Shown: piece after piece, positions 10,229 to 19,801 of the stretch
How positions within the stretch are numbered: position 1 is the stretch's first letter
Layout of the letters: each line of letters starts with the position of its first letter
NCBI RefSeq assembly: GCF_004310425.1
Contig: NZ_SIUB01000006.1
Coordinates: 162,028-226,027, forward strand
Direction: 5' to 3'
DNA length: 64,000 nt
From: Hansschlegelia quercus
Lineage (GTDB): Bacteria > Pseudomonadota > Alphaproteobacteria > Rhizobiales > Methylopilaceae
Made by a program: the position numbers and the translations under genes
Notes under the pieces: model-generated
What the model saw: the letters and a program-made list of their open reading frames with translations, nothing else
Told to the model about the DNA's origin: nothing
The model's database searches: none

Positions 10229-11563
10229 TCACCGCGACGCCTGCGCCTGCGCCGGCGTTACCCGCCACACCTTGTTGCCGACGTCATCGGCGACCAGCAG
10301 GCCGCCCGCCTTGTCGATCGCCACGCCCACGGGACGCCCTTGCGCTTCGCCATTGTCATTGAGGAAGCCGGTAAGGACGTCCTCGGGCTGACCGGCCGGC
10401 TTGCCGTCCTTGAATGGCACGAAGATCACCTTGTAGCCGCTCTGCGGCTTGCGGTTCCACGAGCCGTGCTGGCCGACGAAGGCGCCGTTCTTGTACTTGT
10501 CCTGGAACAGGCCGCCGGTGTTGAAGGTCAGGCCGAGCGACGCGGTGTGCGGCCCGAGCGCGTAATCCGGGACGATCGCCTTCTCGACGAGGTCTGGGCG
10601 CTGCGGCTTCACCCGGTCGTCGACGTGGCGGCCGTAATAGCTGTAGGGCCAGCCGTAGAATCCGCCGTCCTTCACCGAGGTCATGTAGTCCGGCACGAGG
10701 TCCGAGCCGATCTCGTCGCGCTCGTTGACCGTCACCCAGAGCTGCTTGCTGTCGGGCTGAAAAGACGGGCCATTCGGATTGCGGAGGCCTGACGCGTACA
10801 ACCGCATCGTCTTCGCGGCGATGTCGATCTCTTGGACCGCCGCACGGTCCTTTTCGGCGTCGATGCCGTTTTCGGCGGCGTTCGAATTCGAGCCGACGGT
10901 CGCGTAGAGCTTGGTCCCGTCAGCCGAGGCGACGAGGTCCTTGGTCCAGTGGTGGTTGAGCGTGCCGCCCGGGAGGTCGACCAGCTTCTCGGCCGGGCCG
11001 GTAGCGGTCGTGTCGCCGTCCTTATAGGGCAGGCTGACCACGGCGTCGGTGTCGGCGACGTAGAGCCGGCCGCCGGCGAGCGCCATGCCGAAGGGCGAGT
11101 TGAGATCCTTCGCGAAAACCGTCTTCAACTCCGCCTTGCCGTCGCCGTCGGCGTCACGCAACAGCGTGATGCGGTTCGCGCTCTGCACCTTGGCGCCGGC
11201 GCGAGCCATGAAGAAAGACTGGACCCAGGCCTTGATCCCCTTGCCATCGTCGGGCTTCGGAGGCTCGGCCGTCTCGGCCACCAGGACGTCGCCGTTCGGC
11301 AGGGTGAAGACCCGCCGGGGATGGTCGAGCCCTTCGGCGAAGGCCATTACCGCCATGCCGTTCCCGGCCTTCGGCTTGCCGCCCTCCGGCCAGCCGACCG
11401 CTTTGGAGACCACGACGGTCGGAATCCAGCTCTTGACGGGGTCGGGAAGGGTCGGTTTTTCCCCGTAGCCTTCCGCGACTGGCTTGGTCGCCTCCTGTCC
11501 GCAGGCGGCAAGGCCGACGCCTACCGCCGCGACGGCGAGAACTTTGACTGGCAGACGATTCAT
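10229..11563 (-). CDS. PQQ-type sugar (L-sorbosone-like) dehydrogenase, lipoprotein
   Basis: 444 residues from ATG 11563. The N-terminus is a lipoprotein signal (VKVLAVAAVGVGLAAC, lipobox with C21), so the protein is probably anchored in a membrane facing the periplasm. The body is a six-bladed propeller of the sorbosone / soluble glucose dehydrogenase type: ANRITLLRDADGDG, SPFGMALAGGRLYVAD, NHHWTKDLVASADGTKLYATVGSNS, ASGLRNPNGPSF and GQHGSWNR. PQQ dependence is inferred from the family, and many relatives have no proven substrate. Single gene, facing hrcA tail to tail. Confidence 0.85.
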   Translation of the reverse strand: MNRLPVKVLAVAAVGVGLAACGQEATKPVAEGYGEKPTLPDPVKSWIPTVVVSKAVGWPEGGKPKAGNGMAVMAFAEGLDHPRRVFTLPNGDVLVAETAEPPKPDDGKGIKAWVQSFFMARAGAKVQSANRITLLRDADGDGKAELKTVFAKDLNSPFGMALAGGRLYVADTDAVVSLPYKDGDTTATGPAEKLVDLPGGTLNHHWTKDLVASADGTKLYATVGSNSNAAENGIDAEKDRAAVQEIDIAAKTMRLYASGLRNPNGPSFQPDSKQLWVTVNERDEIGSDLVPDYMTSVKDGGFYGWPYSYYGRHVDDRVKPQRPDLVEKAIVPDYALGPHTASLGLTFNTGGLFQDKYKNGAFVGQHGSWNRKPQSGYKVIFVPFKDGKPAGQPEDVLTGFLNDNGEAQGRPVGVAIDKAGGLLVADDVGNKVWRVTPAQAQASR

Positions 11564-11681
11564 GGGACGAATCCTCGTAACGTTTTCTCTCGAAATGGAG
11601 GAGACGGCCCACATCGCCACCCCCTTCGGCCCGCCGTTCACGCAAACGCGTCGAGCCGCTCGTGCAAGCCGAGCGCGCGCC

Positions 11682-12839
11682 TCAGGCCGAGCAGTGCGCG
11701 ATGAGCCTCCGCACGAAGGCCTCGCACGCCGCGAGTTGATCCTCGCTCACGAACTCATCCGGCTTGTGTGCCTGTGCGATAGAACCCGGGCCGCAGACGA
11801 TGGTCGGGATGTTCGCCATGTCGACGAACAGCCCCGCCTCAGTGCCGTAGGCGACCTTGGCGTGGTCGTTGCGCCCGGCGAGCCGCTTGGCGAGCGTCAC
11901 GATTTCATCCTCGGGGGCGGTCGCGAGGCCGGGGATCTCCGATTTCAGCGCGACCTCGACCGAAGCGCCGTCGAAGCGCTCCCGCATCTCGCGCTCGATC
12001 TCGGCTGCCAATGCCTTGAGCTCCGCCACCGGCGCGTCGGAATCGTCTTCCGGGAGGACGCGGAATTCGAGCTCCATATGCGCCTCGTCGGGCACGATGT
12101 TGAGCGCCGTCCCTCCATGAAACAGCCCGACGTGAGCGGTCGAATGCGGCACGTCGAACAGCGCGTCGCGGGCGCCCTCCCGTTCCCAGCGGCGGCCGAT
12201 CTCCGCGACCCCGGCGACAATCCGCGCGCCGTGCTCGACCGCGTTGACGGCTGACATGTTTCTCGCCGAATGACCGCCAAGCCCTCGCAGGGTCACGGTG
12301 AAGGCGCGCTTGGATTTGTGGGCGATCACGACCTGCATGTCGGTGGGCTCCCCCACGATGCAGCCGAGCGGCCTTACCGGGCGCGCCGTAAGCATGACGA
12401 GAAGCTCGCGCACGCCGAGGCAGCCCACCTCCTCGTCATAGGAAAGCGCGAGATGGATCGGGATCTTCAGCTCCGCCGCCTGCATCTCCGGGACAAGCGC
12501 GAGGCAGACCGCGACGAAGCCCTTCATATCCGTCGATCCGCGGCCGTAGAGCCTGCCCCCTCGTTTGACGAGCGTAAACGGGTCGCTCGACCAGTCCTGG
12601 CCATCAACCGGAACGACGTCGGTATGGCCGGAGAGCACGATTCCAGGCCTGTCGGCCGGCCCGATCGTCACGAACAGGTTCTTCTTGTCCGCGTGCCGCT
12701 CGCCGATCCGCTCGTAGGCGATGCCGAGGTCCTCGAAATAGGCCTCGACATGCTCGATCAGCGGAAGGTTCGCATGACGGCTCGTCGTATCGAAGCCGAC
12801 GAGCCGCGCGAGCATATCGATGGTTCGGTCCGAAGCCAT
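11682..12839 (-). CDS. argE: Acetylornithine deacetylase (M20 family)
   Basis: 385 residues of the M20A metallopeptidase-like family. Metal ligands are visible: H72 and D74 in SGHTDVVPVDG, the bridging region GRGSTDMKGF, the catalytic EE in LSYDEEVGCLG, and GTEAGLF plus the terminal metal-binding GPGSIAQAHKPDE. The start MASDRTIDMLARLVGFDTTS is typical for proteobacterial ArgE, which converts N-acetylornithine to ornithine. Many Hyphomicrobiales make ornithine by ArgJ instead, so the physiological substrate may differ; succinyl-diaminopimelate desuccinylase is a less likely alternative. Confidence 0.85.
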   Translation of the reverse strand: MASDRTIDMLARLVGFDTTSRHANLPLIEHVEAYFEDLGIAYERIGERHADKKNLFVTIGPADRPGIVLSGHTDVVPVDGQDWSSDPFTLVKRGGRLYGRGSTDMKGFVAVCLALVPEMQAAELKIPIHLALSYDEEVGCLGVRELLVMLTARPVRPLGCIVGEPTDMQVVIAHKSKRAFTVTLRGLGGHSARNMSAVNAVEHGARIVAGVAEIGRRWEREGARDALFDVPHSTAHVGLFHGGTALNIVPDEAHMELEFRVLPEDDSDAPVAELKALAAEIEREMRERFDGASVEVALKSEIPGLATAPEDEIVTLAKRLAGRNDHAKVAYGTEAGLFVDMANIPTIVCGPGSIAQAHKPDEFVSEDQLAACEAFVRRLIAHCSA

Positions 12840-12982
12840 GGGCTCGCTTCAAGGCGGTGGGCGCGGGTTCGCGCGGGACCATAAGGGGCTTTGGGCCCCG
12901 CGATCCAGAGGCAGATCCCGATGCGGAACGACGCGCCCGAACGCGACGTTGCCGACCGAAGACGGCGACATGGGAGAAAGCA

Positions 12983-13201
12983 ATGACGAAGGCTTACGCC
13001 ACAGGCTCGAAAGTGTCCTGGTCCTGGGGAAAGGGCGAGGCGACCGGCACGGTCGCGCAGACCTTCACCAAACGCGTCCAGCGCACGATCAAGGGCGCGA
13101 AGATCACGCGGCGCGCGACCGAGGACAACCCGGCCTACCTCGTCGAGCAGGAGGACGGGGCCAAGGCGCTGAAGTCCCATTCCGAGCTGGAGAAGGCGTG
13201 A
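12983..13201 (+). CDS. DUF2945 (hypervirulence-associated TUDOR-like) small protein
   Basis: 72 residues from ATG 12983 with the ribosome-binding site GGAGAAAG 6-7 bases before it. The sequence KVSWSWGKGEATGTVAQTF followed by KITRRATEDNPAYLVEQEDG matches DUF2945, a small SH3/TUDOR-like fold also called HVA1. Function is unknown, though the fold suggests binding of nucleic acid or modified protein. It overlaps the next gene by one base (TGATG), so the pair is translationally coupled. Confidence 0.85.
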   Translation: MTKAYATGSKVSWSWGKGEATGTVAQTFTKRVQRTIKGAKITRRATEDNPAYLVEQEDGAKALKSHSELEKA

Positions 13202-13524
13202 TGGCCGAGATCGACCTGACGCCGACAAAGGCCGTGGTGGACGCTGCAAAGCGGGGGCTGAAGCTCCGTGAGGAATTCGGCCGCGGCGGGACCGAAGTCG
13301 GCCTCGCGCGCGGCCGGGAGCTCGCCGAGCGCCGCAAGCTGACCCCTGAGACCGTCAAGAAGATGCGCGCTTATTTCGCCCGCCACGAGGTGGACAAGAA
13401 GGCCGAGAACTTTGGCGACGACGAGAAGCCCTCGGCCGGCTACATCGCCTGGCTGCTCTGGGGCGGGGAGCCCGGCCGGACCTGGGCGGAGCGTCAGATG
13501 GAGAGGCTCGAGGCATCCGACTGA
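13201..13524 (+). CDS. Hypothetical protein with phage-like domain, partner of the DUF2945 gene
   Basis: 107 residues from ATG 13201, coupled to the preceding gene. The C-terminal part (KKMRAYFARHEVDKK, then SAGYIAWLLWGGEPGRTWAERQ) resembles a domain frequent in phage head-gene neighbourhoods and in small bacterial proteins beside DUF2945. The N-terminal half is charged and helical (DAAKRGLKLREEFGRGGTEVG). No enzyme motif, signal peptide or membrane segment is visible. Function not recognised; a DNA- or nucleoid-associated role is a guess from composition and partner. Confidence 0.7.
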   Translation: MAEIDLTPTKAVVDAAKRGLKLREEFGRGGTEVGLARGRELAERRKLTPETVKKMRAYFARHEVDKKAENFGDDEKPSAGYIAWLLWGGEPGRTWAERQMERLEASD

Positions 13525-13615
13525 ACGGCGGTCGGGCTGGCGGCGGGGCTTGAGCGGCCTAGTTCAGGCCGCCCCAAACCGGGAGTTCCAGCCTGTCCAT
13601 GTTTGCCGCTGCTCG

Positions 13616-15998
13616 ATGACTGCGTTGCGTCGCCTGTTCGTTCTGCTGCTGTTCATGACGCTCGCCCTCGGCGTCAGGCCAGCTTTAGCGCAGGAGGCGG
13701 CGCTGCACGCTGCCCAGGCCCAGCCGGCCGACGTCGACGCGCTGATCCGCATCCTGCAGGATGACAAGGCCCGCGCCGCATTGATCGAGCGGCTGAAGGG
13801 CGTGGCCGCGCCGACGCAGGCTCCCGAAGCCCACGGGCCGGATGAGGCGACGAAAGCCAAGGCCGGCGACGGTCCGGTGGCGGCGCCCGATCCGGACGCT
13901 GCGGCGCAGGCCGCGAAGAAAGCCGAAGGCGCGACCGAGCCGACTTTCGCGCGCCGCATCGCCGAATATACGCGGGGCGCGGCGGAGCGAACGGCCGCTC
14001 TCGCGGTCGCAACCGCCTCCTTCGCCGGGGATCTCGGCTCCATCGCTTCGAAGATTCTCAGCGGCGACGCCTTTGATGTCCCGCAACTGCTCGCGGTCGT
14101 CTTCACGATCGCGGTGACCTTCGGCGTGTTCTCCGGCCTCCGCGCCCTCGGCATCCCGTTCTATCGCTGGATCGGCCGCCGCGCCGGGACCGCAGGCTTC
14201 TTCGCCCGGTCCGGGCTGCTGGTCGCGAGCTTCCTCGTCGATGGGTTGATGGTCGCGCTCGCGTGGGCCAGCGGGTACGTCTTCGCGCTTCAGTTCGGCT
14301 CTTTCGGCGTGATGAACATCCACCAGACGCTTTATCTCAACGCGTTTTTCGCGGTGGAGATGGGGAGGGTGTTCTTGCGCGCCGCCACCTCTCCGAGACA
14401 CGCGTCCCTCCGCGTCCTGCCGATCGAGGACGAGGCTGCGAACTACTGGTATTTCTGGGCGGGCCGGATCGTCTCGACGCTTGGCTACACCTTCCTGTTC
14501 GTGGCCCCAGTGCTCGCCGCGGCCGTCTCGCCAAGCGCCGCACAGGCCGTGCGGGTGGTCGTCGCCTTCGCGACGCTGATGATGGCCGTCGCGATCGTGC
14601 TTCAGAACCGCGAGCGGGTGCGCGAACGGCTGGCCGGCGACGCGGAGCACGCGAACAGCGACGTGCTTACGGCGTTTTACGCCTTCCTCGCGCGCTTCTG
14701 GCACTGGGTCGCACTCACCTGGCTCGCCGCTTTGTTCGTGACCTGGCTCGCGAACCCGCAGGAGGCGCTGCCCTTCATGGCGCGGGCGACCGTGCAGACG
14801 CTCGCCGCCATCGCGATCGGTGGGCTTGCGACCGCCCTCATCTCGCGCCTGATCGCCGGCGGCATGCGGCTGCCGGAGGACGTTCGACTGCGCCTGCCTG
14901 CGCTCGAAAAACGGCTCAACGCCTTCATCCCTGCGATCCTGAAGGTCGTGCGGGTGGTGGTGCTGATCTTCGTGCTGCTGGTCATCGCGCAAAGTTGGGC
15001 GTTGCTCGATCTCGTCGGCTGGCTGTCGAGCGAAGCCGGGGCGCGCGTAGCGACCTCGACACTGACCGCCGTGATCATCGTGCTCGTCGGCGCCGCGCTG
15101 TATCTCGCGACATCGTCATGGATCGAGTACCGGCTGAACCCGGAGTTCGGCCACGTGCCGAACGCGCGCGAGAAGACGCTGCTGACGCTCTTCCGCAACG
15201 CCTTCACGATCGCGCTCGTAGTGCTAGTCGCGATGCTGGCGCTCTCGGAGATCGGCGTCGACATCGCCCCGCTGTTGGCCGGCGCCGGCGTGCTCGGCCT
15301 CGCCATCGGCTTCGGCGCGCAGAAGCTCGTCCAGGACATCATCACCGGCGCGTTTATCCAGCTCGAGAACGCGATGAACACCGGCGACAACGTCAAGGTC
15401 GGCGGCGTCCAGGGCACGGTCGAGCACCTGACGATCCGCTCGGTCGGCATTCGCTCGATCGACGGCGTCTACCACCTGATCCCGTTCTCGTCGGTCGACG
15501 CCGTCTCGAACGCGACGAAGATCTTCAGCTATCACATGGCCGAGATCGGGGTCGCCTATCGCGAAAGCATCCCCGAGGTGAAGGAGGCGATGCAGGAGGC
15601 TTTTGATCGCCTGGCCGCCACAGAGGCGCATGGCCCCAGCATCATCGGGCCGTTTGAACTTCACGGCCTCACCAAATTCGGCGACAGCGCGATCACGGTT
15701 CGCGGGCGCAATCAAGACCGAGCCTGGAAAGCAATGGCCGCTCGGTCGGGCGTATAACGAGATCTTGAAGGAAATCTTCGACGAACGCGGCATCGAAATG
15801 CCGTACCCGCACCTCACGCTCTACATGGGCGAGGACCGCCAGGGCAAAGCGCCGCCGCTGCGGGTCGAGGGACGGATCGCGGCCGAGACCGGTGATCGCC
15901 GGCCCGCTCCGCCCCCGCCGCGTCAGCAGGCGGCCGCGAACATCGTCACCGGCCACGACGGCCCGGCGGATGAGGGCGGCTTCGCGCCGAATGGCTGA
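13616..15998 (+). pseudogene. Mechanosensitive ion channel (MscS family) gene with a +1 frameshift near the 3' end
   Basis: From ATG 13616 the first frame gives 713 residues to a stop at 15757. It has a signal peptide (LFVLLLFMTLALGVRPALA), a periplasmic helical region, about ten membrane helices and the MscS pore and beta domain (LLAGAGVLGLAIGFGAQKLV, then VHLIPFSS-like YHLIPFSSVDAVSNATK). The C-terminal MscS domain continues in the next frame (IKTEPGKQWPLGRAYNEILK, then FDERGIEMPYPHLTLYMG) to a stop at 15998. Removing one A at 15710/15711 restores VRGRIKTEPG. If the insertion is real, the cytosolic C-terminus is replaced by about 15 unrelated residues; it may be an assembly error. Confidence 0.85.
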
Positions 15999-16012
15999 GA
16001 GCCCTTTTTTTC
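15992..16012 (+). terminator. Possible weak intrinsic terminator after the MscS gene
   Basis: A 4-bp stem GGCT-GAG-AGCC runs directly into CC and eight Ts (16005-16012). The T tract is strong but the stem is short, and it overlaps the stop codon of the restored MscS frame. Confidence 0.35.
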
Positions 16013-16107
16013 TGCCGGCTTGAGGCGGCCCGCCGCAACGGTCTATCCTAGGGGCGTTCGAGCAGCGCCGGGTCGCAGTCCGTGCGAGGGGAGCGCGAGC
16101 CCACGCG

Positions 16108-18570
16108 ATGACCAGTCCGGCCAGACAAGCAGCGACGGCGACGGAGGCCGCGGTCAATGACCGCCAACGTCTGCTGGAAAGCGAGAGCTGGTTCGACGCC
16201 CTTGCGGAAAGCTCGCCGCAGATCGTGTGGTCGGCGACTCCGGACGGTCAGATCGATTATGTGAACCCGCGCTGGTTCGCCTATACGGGCGCCGAACCCG
16301 TGGCGCCAAGCCTCGAAGATTGGATGGAGCGGCTTCATCCCGACGATCGGAGCGAGGCGCTCGAGCGTTGGCGCGCGAGCCTGGCGGCCGGCGACGCCTA
16401 CCAGACCGAATACCGCCTTCGTTCGCGCGACGGGACATGGCGCTGGTTCCTCGCGAAGGCTTGGCCTCGCCGCGACGCGGCCGGCGAGATCAAGCGCTGG
16501 TTCGGCGTCGCGACCGACATCCAGGATGTCGCGAAAGGCCGCGAAGAGGCCGCGGCGCAGGGCGTCGCACTCGAGCGGTTGGTCGCGCAGCAAACCGCCG
16601 ATCTGGCGATGGCGAATCAGCGCGCCGCTTCGGAGGCCGCCGGCCGGCGGGTCGAGCGCAGCGAACGGCGCAACGTCGACGCGCTCTACGCCGCCTATAT
16701 CGACAACACGCCGGACGGCGTCTTCGTGATGTCGGTCTCGAGCGGCGGCGAAATTCGCGCCGAGACCTTGAACCGGATGCTGGAGAAGGCCTTCGACGTC
16801 CGCCGCGAAGCGGTTCAGGGCCGCCCGCTCGCGGATTTCATGCCGGACGATATGGCCGCGCGCCTGGTCGCAAAGATCGGCGAAAGCGTACGGACCCGGG
16901 CGCCGGCGCGCTATGAGGAGATCGTCGAGATCCAGGGCGTGCAGCGGGTTTTTGAGGTTTCGCTCGCCCCGGTCTTCGGGACGGCCGGCGCGCCGTTCCA
17001 CGTCGTAGGATCGGCGCGCGATCTGACCGAACGGCGCGAGGCCGAGCAGCAGCTCCGTCAAGCGCAGAAGATGGAGGCGGTCGGCCAGCTCACCGGCGGC
17101 ATCGCCCACGATTTCAACAATCTGCTGCAGGTCGTGAAAGGCAATCTCGATCTGCTCGCCCACGAGCTTGAAGGCGCCGCCACGCCGGCGATGGAGAGGC
17201 GCCTGAAGGATGCGATGGCGGGCGCCGCCCGCGGCGCAAAACTCACGCGCCAGCTCCTCGCTTTTTCCCGTCGCCAGCCGCTGACGCCCCGCCCGACGGA
17301 CGTCGGCGCCTTGGTGCAGTCGATGACCGAACTGCTCGACCGTTCGCTCGGCGAGACGATTGAGGTTTCGATGTCGGTCCCGTCCGAAAGCTGGACCGCG
17401 CTCGTCGACCCGGCCCAGCTCGAGAACGCCGTGCTGAACCTCGCCATCAACGCCCGCGACGCGATGGAGAACGGCGGCGCGCTCACCATCGCCGTCGCCA
17501 ATCGGCCGGGCCTTACGACCGAGCAGGACGCGATCGAGATCGCGGTCTCCGACACCGGCTCCGGCATGCCGCCGTCGGTCCTGGCGCGCGTCTTCGAACC
17601 GTTCTTCTCGACCAAGCCCGAGGGACGCGGCACGGGGTTGGGTCTCCCGCAGGTACAGGGCTTTATCGAGCAATCCCATGGACGCATCGCAATCGACAGC
17701 GCGCCCGGCCAGGGCACGACCGTCAGGCTCAGCCTGCCGCGCAGCCAAATGGTGATCGCCGAGGAGGAGGAGGAGCTACCGCCGCTCGGCGAGACCCGCG
17801 GGCGCGGCGAGCGCATCCTCGTGCTGGAGGACGACGACGCGGTCCGCGCGGCGGTCGCCGATCTGCTCGTCATGATCGGCTACTCCGTGCGCCAGGCCGT
17901 GACGACGCGCGAGGCCGCGGCGCTGCTCGACGGCCAAGAGCCTTTCGACCTGCTGCTTTCCGACGTGGTGATGCCAGGCACGCCGACGCCCCCCGACCTC
18001 GCGCGGCTCGCCCGTCTCGCCCGGCCGTCGCTCAAGGTGCTGTTCATGTCGGGCTACGCCGAGGACGCCATCGTCCATCAGGGGCGGGTCGACCCTGACG
18101 TCCATCTCATCGAGAAGCCGTATCGCAAGGAAGCTTTGGCGCTGAGGCTGCGCCAGCTCCTCGACGCGAGGCCCCGGCCGCCGGCCGCAGCCTCCGACGG
18201 TCCGCCGCGCGTCCTGATGGTGGAGGACGAGCCGATGATCGCGCTCGCGATGGCCGATCTAGTCGGGAGCTTCGGCTATGAGGTGGTCGAAGCGCACAAT
18301 GGGACGATGGCGAAGGCGGCTTTCGACAAATACGACCGGATCGACGTGATGCTCACCGATCTCGGCCTGCCCGACATCGACGGCCATGCGCTGGCGGAAT
18401 GGGCGCGCGCGCGCCGGCCCGGACTGCCGATCGTGTTTTCGACCGGCCGCGACGAGTTCGAGGTCCCGCCCCTTCTCGCCGAAGGCGGACGCGTGCACGT
18501 GGTGCAGAAACCGTTCGACAGCGAGACCCTGCGCCGGACGCTGGAGTCCTGTGCGCCTCTGCCTGCTTGA
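16108..18570 (+). CDS. PAS-domain hybrid sensor histidine kinase with two receiver domains
   Basis: 820 residues. Order: PAS/PAC (about 25-145; YVNPRWFAYTGAEP and WRWFLAKAWPRRD), a coiled coil, a second PAS (about 195-310), then HisKA with GGIAHDFNN and phospho-acceptor H334. The HATPase follows (NLAINARDAM, DTGSGMPP, FFSTKPEGRGTGLGL). Two REC domains come last, with acceptors D619 (LLLSDVVMPG) and D751 (VMLTDLGLPD). There is no membrane helix, so it is a soluble sensor. The double REC tail implies an internal phosphorelay or a sink; no partner regulator gene is adjacent. Signal unknown. Confidence 0.93.
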   Translation: MTSPARQAATATEAAVNDRQRLLESESWFDALAESSPQIVWSATPDGQIDYVNPRWFAYTGAEPVAPSLEDWMERLHPDDRSEALERWRASLAAGDAYQTEYRLRSRDGTWRWFLAKAWPRRDAAGEIKRWFGVATDIQDVAKGREEAAAQGVALERLVAQQTADLAMANQRAASEAAGRRVERSERRNVDALYAAYIDNTPDGVFVMSVSSGGEIRAETLNRMLEKAFDVRREAVQGRPLADFMPDDMAARLVAKIGESVRTRAPARYEEIVEIQGVQRVFEVSLAPVFGTAGAPFHVVGSARDLTERREAEQQLRQAQKMEAVGQLTGGIAHDFNNLLQVVKGNLDLLAHELEGAATPAMERRLKDAMAGAARGAKLTRQLLAFSRRQPLTPRPTDVGALVQSMTELLDRSLGETIEVSMSVPSESWTALVDPAQLENAVLNLAINARDAMENGGALTIAVANRPGLTTEQDAIEIAVSDTGSGMPPSVLARVFEPFFSTKPEGRGTGLGLPQVQGFIEQSHGRIAIDSAPGQGTTVRLSLPRSQMVIAEEEEELPPLGETRGRGERILVLEDDDAVRAAVADLLVMIGYSVRQAVTTREAAALLDGQEPFDLLLSDVVMPGTPTPPDLARLARLARPSLKVLFMSGYAEDAIVHQGRVDPDVHLIEKPYRKEALALRLRQLLDARPRPPAAASDGPPRVLMVEDEPMIALAMADLVGSFGYEVVEAHNGTMAKAAFDKYDRIDVMLTDLGLPDIDGHALAEWARARRPGLPIVFSTGRDEFEVPPLLAEGGRVHVVQKPFDSETLRRTLESCAPLPA

Positions 18571-18648
18571 CCCGCCGCCGCCCACGGGTGCATTTCCGCG
18601 ACCCACGGGGCCGCCGGCCTCGAGCGCAAGCGCCTGAGCGGACCTTCC

Positions 18649-19761
18649 ATGGAACTCGACAGCATTGATGACGCGATCGCCGCGATCGCAGCCGGCGAAC
18701 TCGTCGTCGTGGTCGACGACACCGACCGCGAGAACGAGGGCGACCTCATCATGGCGGCCTCAAAGGCGACGCAGGAAAAGCTCGCCTTCATGATCCGCCA
18801 CACCAGCGGCATCATCTGCGCCCCGATGACGGCGGACCGCGCCGACGCGCTGAACCTCGCTCCAATGGTCGCGAACAACCGGGACCCGATGCGGACCGCG
18901 TTCACAGTTTCCGTCGACTATCGGAACGGGCTCACGACCGGCATTTCCGCCGAGGAGCGCGCCAACACCACCCGCGCGCTCGCTTCCGACAATGCGATCG
19001 CGAGCGACTTCCTGCGGCCCGGCCACGTCTTCCCGCTGATCTCCCGCGAGGGCGGCGTGCTGACCCGCTCCGGCCACACCGAGGCCGCGACCGACCTCGC
19101 CAACCTCGCGGGCCTGCCCGCCGTCGGCGTGCTGGCCGAGATCGTCAACGACGACGGCACGGTGAAGCGCATGGCGGAACTGCTGCCGTTTGCGCGCGAG
19201 CACGGGCTGAAGATCGTCTCGATCGAGGATCTGATCGACCACCGCTCGCGCCGCGAGACCTTCGTGCGCCGCATAGACCGTTTCGAGCGCCGCATCGGCG
19301 GGCTCGACGCAACCATCACGATCTACGAGACGCCCTTCGAGCAGACCCAGCATGTCGCGATCTCCGTCGGCGACATCGGCGCTCCGGGCGCCGTGCCCTG
19401 CCGCATCCATCGCGAGCACCTGCTGACCGACCTGCTCCGCGGCGCGGCGACTTCGAAGGGCTGGCTCGACAATGCGCTCGCCCGTTTCGGCGACCATGGC
19501 CGCGGCGTTTTCGTGCTGATCCGCGATCTGTCGGTGCTCCGCGACGCGGCCGACGCCCATGAGCAGGACGATCCCTCCGGCGAAAAGCACATGTCCGCCC
19601 GCCAACGCCGCGAGCGGTGGCGCGAGATCGGCGTCGGCGCGCAGATCCTGCGCGATCTCGGCGCCCGCAAGATCTCGCTGCTGGCTGGCCACGCCCGCCA
19701 GTTTGTCGGCCTCGCGGGGTTCGGTATCGCGATCGAAAGCACGGAGATCATGGAGGAGTAG
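18649..19761 (+). CDS. ribB: 3,4-dihydroxy-2-butanone 4-phosphate synthase with degenerate GTP cyclohydrolase II-like domain (RibBX type)
   Basis: RibB turns ribulose 5-phosphate into the four-carbon unit of riboflavin. Residues 1-200 carry the full set of motifs: VVDDTDRENEGDLIMAA, the SGIICAPMT segment, GISAEERANT, and GGVLTRSGHTEAATDL. Residues about 210-370 are related to GTP cyclohydrolase II, but the zinc cysteine block (G-D-x-F-G-S-x-R-C-D-C in active enzymes) is replaced by IHREHLLTDLLRGAATSKGW and has no cysteines. The second domain should therefore be inactive, as in RibBX proteins of related bacteria, and a separate ribA is expected elsewhere. No FMN riboswitch fits in the 78-bp upstream gap. 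Confidence 0.92.
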   Translation: MELDSIDDAIAAIAAGELVVVVDDTDRENEGDLIMAASKATQEKLAFMIRHTSGIICAPMTADRADALNLAPMVANNRDPMRTAFTVSVDYRNGLTTGISAEERANTTRALASDNAIASDFLRPGHVFPLISREGGVLTRSGHTEAATDLANLAGLPAVGVLAEIVNDDGTVKRMAELLPFAREHGLKIVSIEDLIDHRSRRETFVRRIDRFERRIGGLDATITIYETPFEQTQHVAISVGDIGAPGAVPCRIHREHLLTDLLRGAATSKGWLDNALARFGDHGRGVFVLIRDLSVLRDAADAHEQDDPSGEKHMSARQRRERWREIGVGAQILRDLGARKISLLAGHARQFVGLAGFGIAIESTEIMEE

Positions 19762-19801
19762 GCTTCTTCATTCTCCTGTCCTGGGAGGGTGAAGCGCAGC
19801 G

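Noticed and set aside
16048..17748. 566-codon minus-strand frame opposite the hybrid kinase
   Set aside because: Low-complexity Arg-rich translation, no motif, opposite a gene with intact kinase motifs.
18571..18648. FMN riboswitch before ribB
   Set aside because: The gap is only 78 bp and lacks the conserved RFN core.
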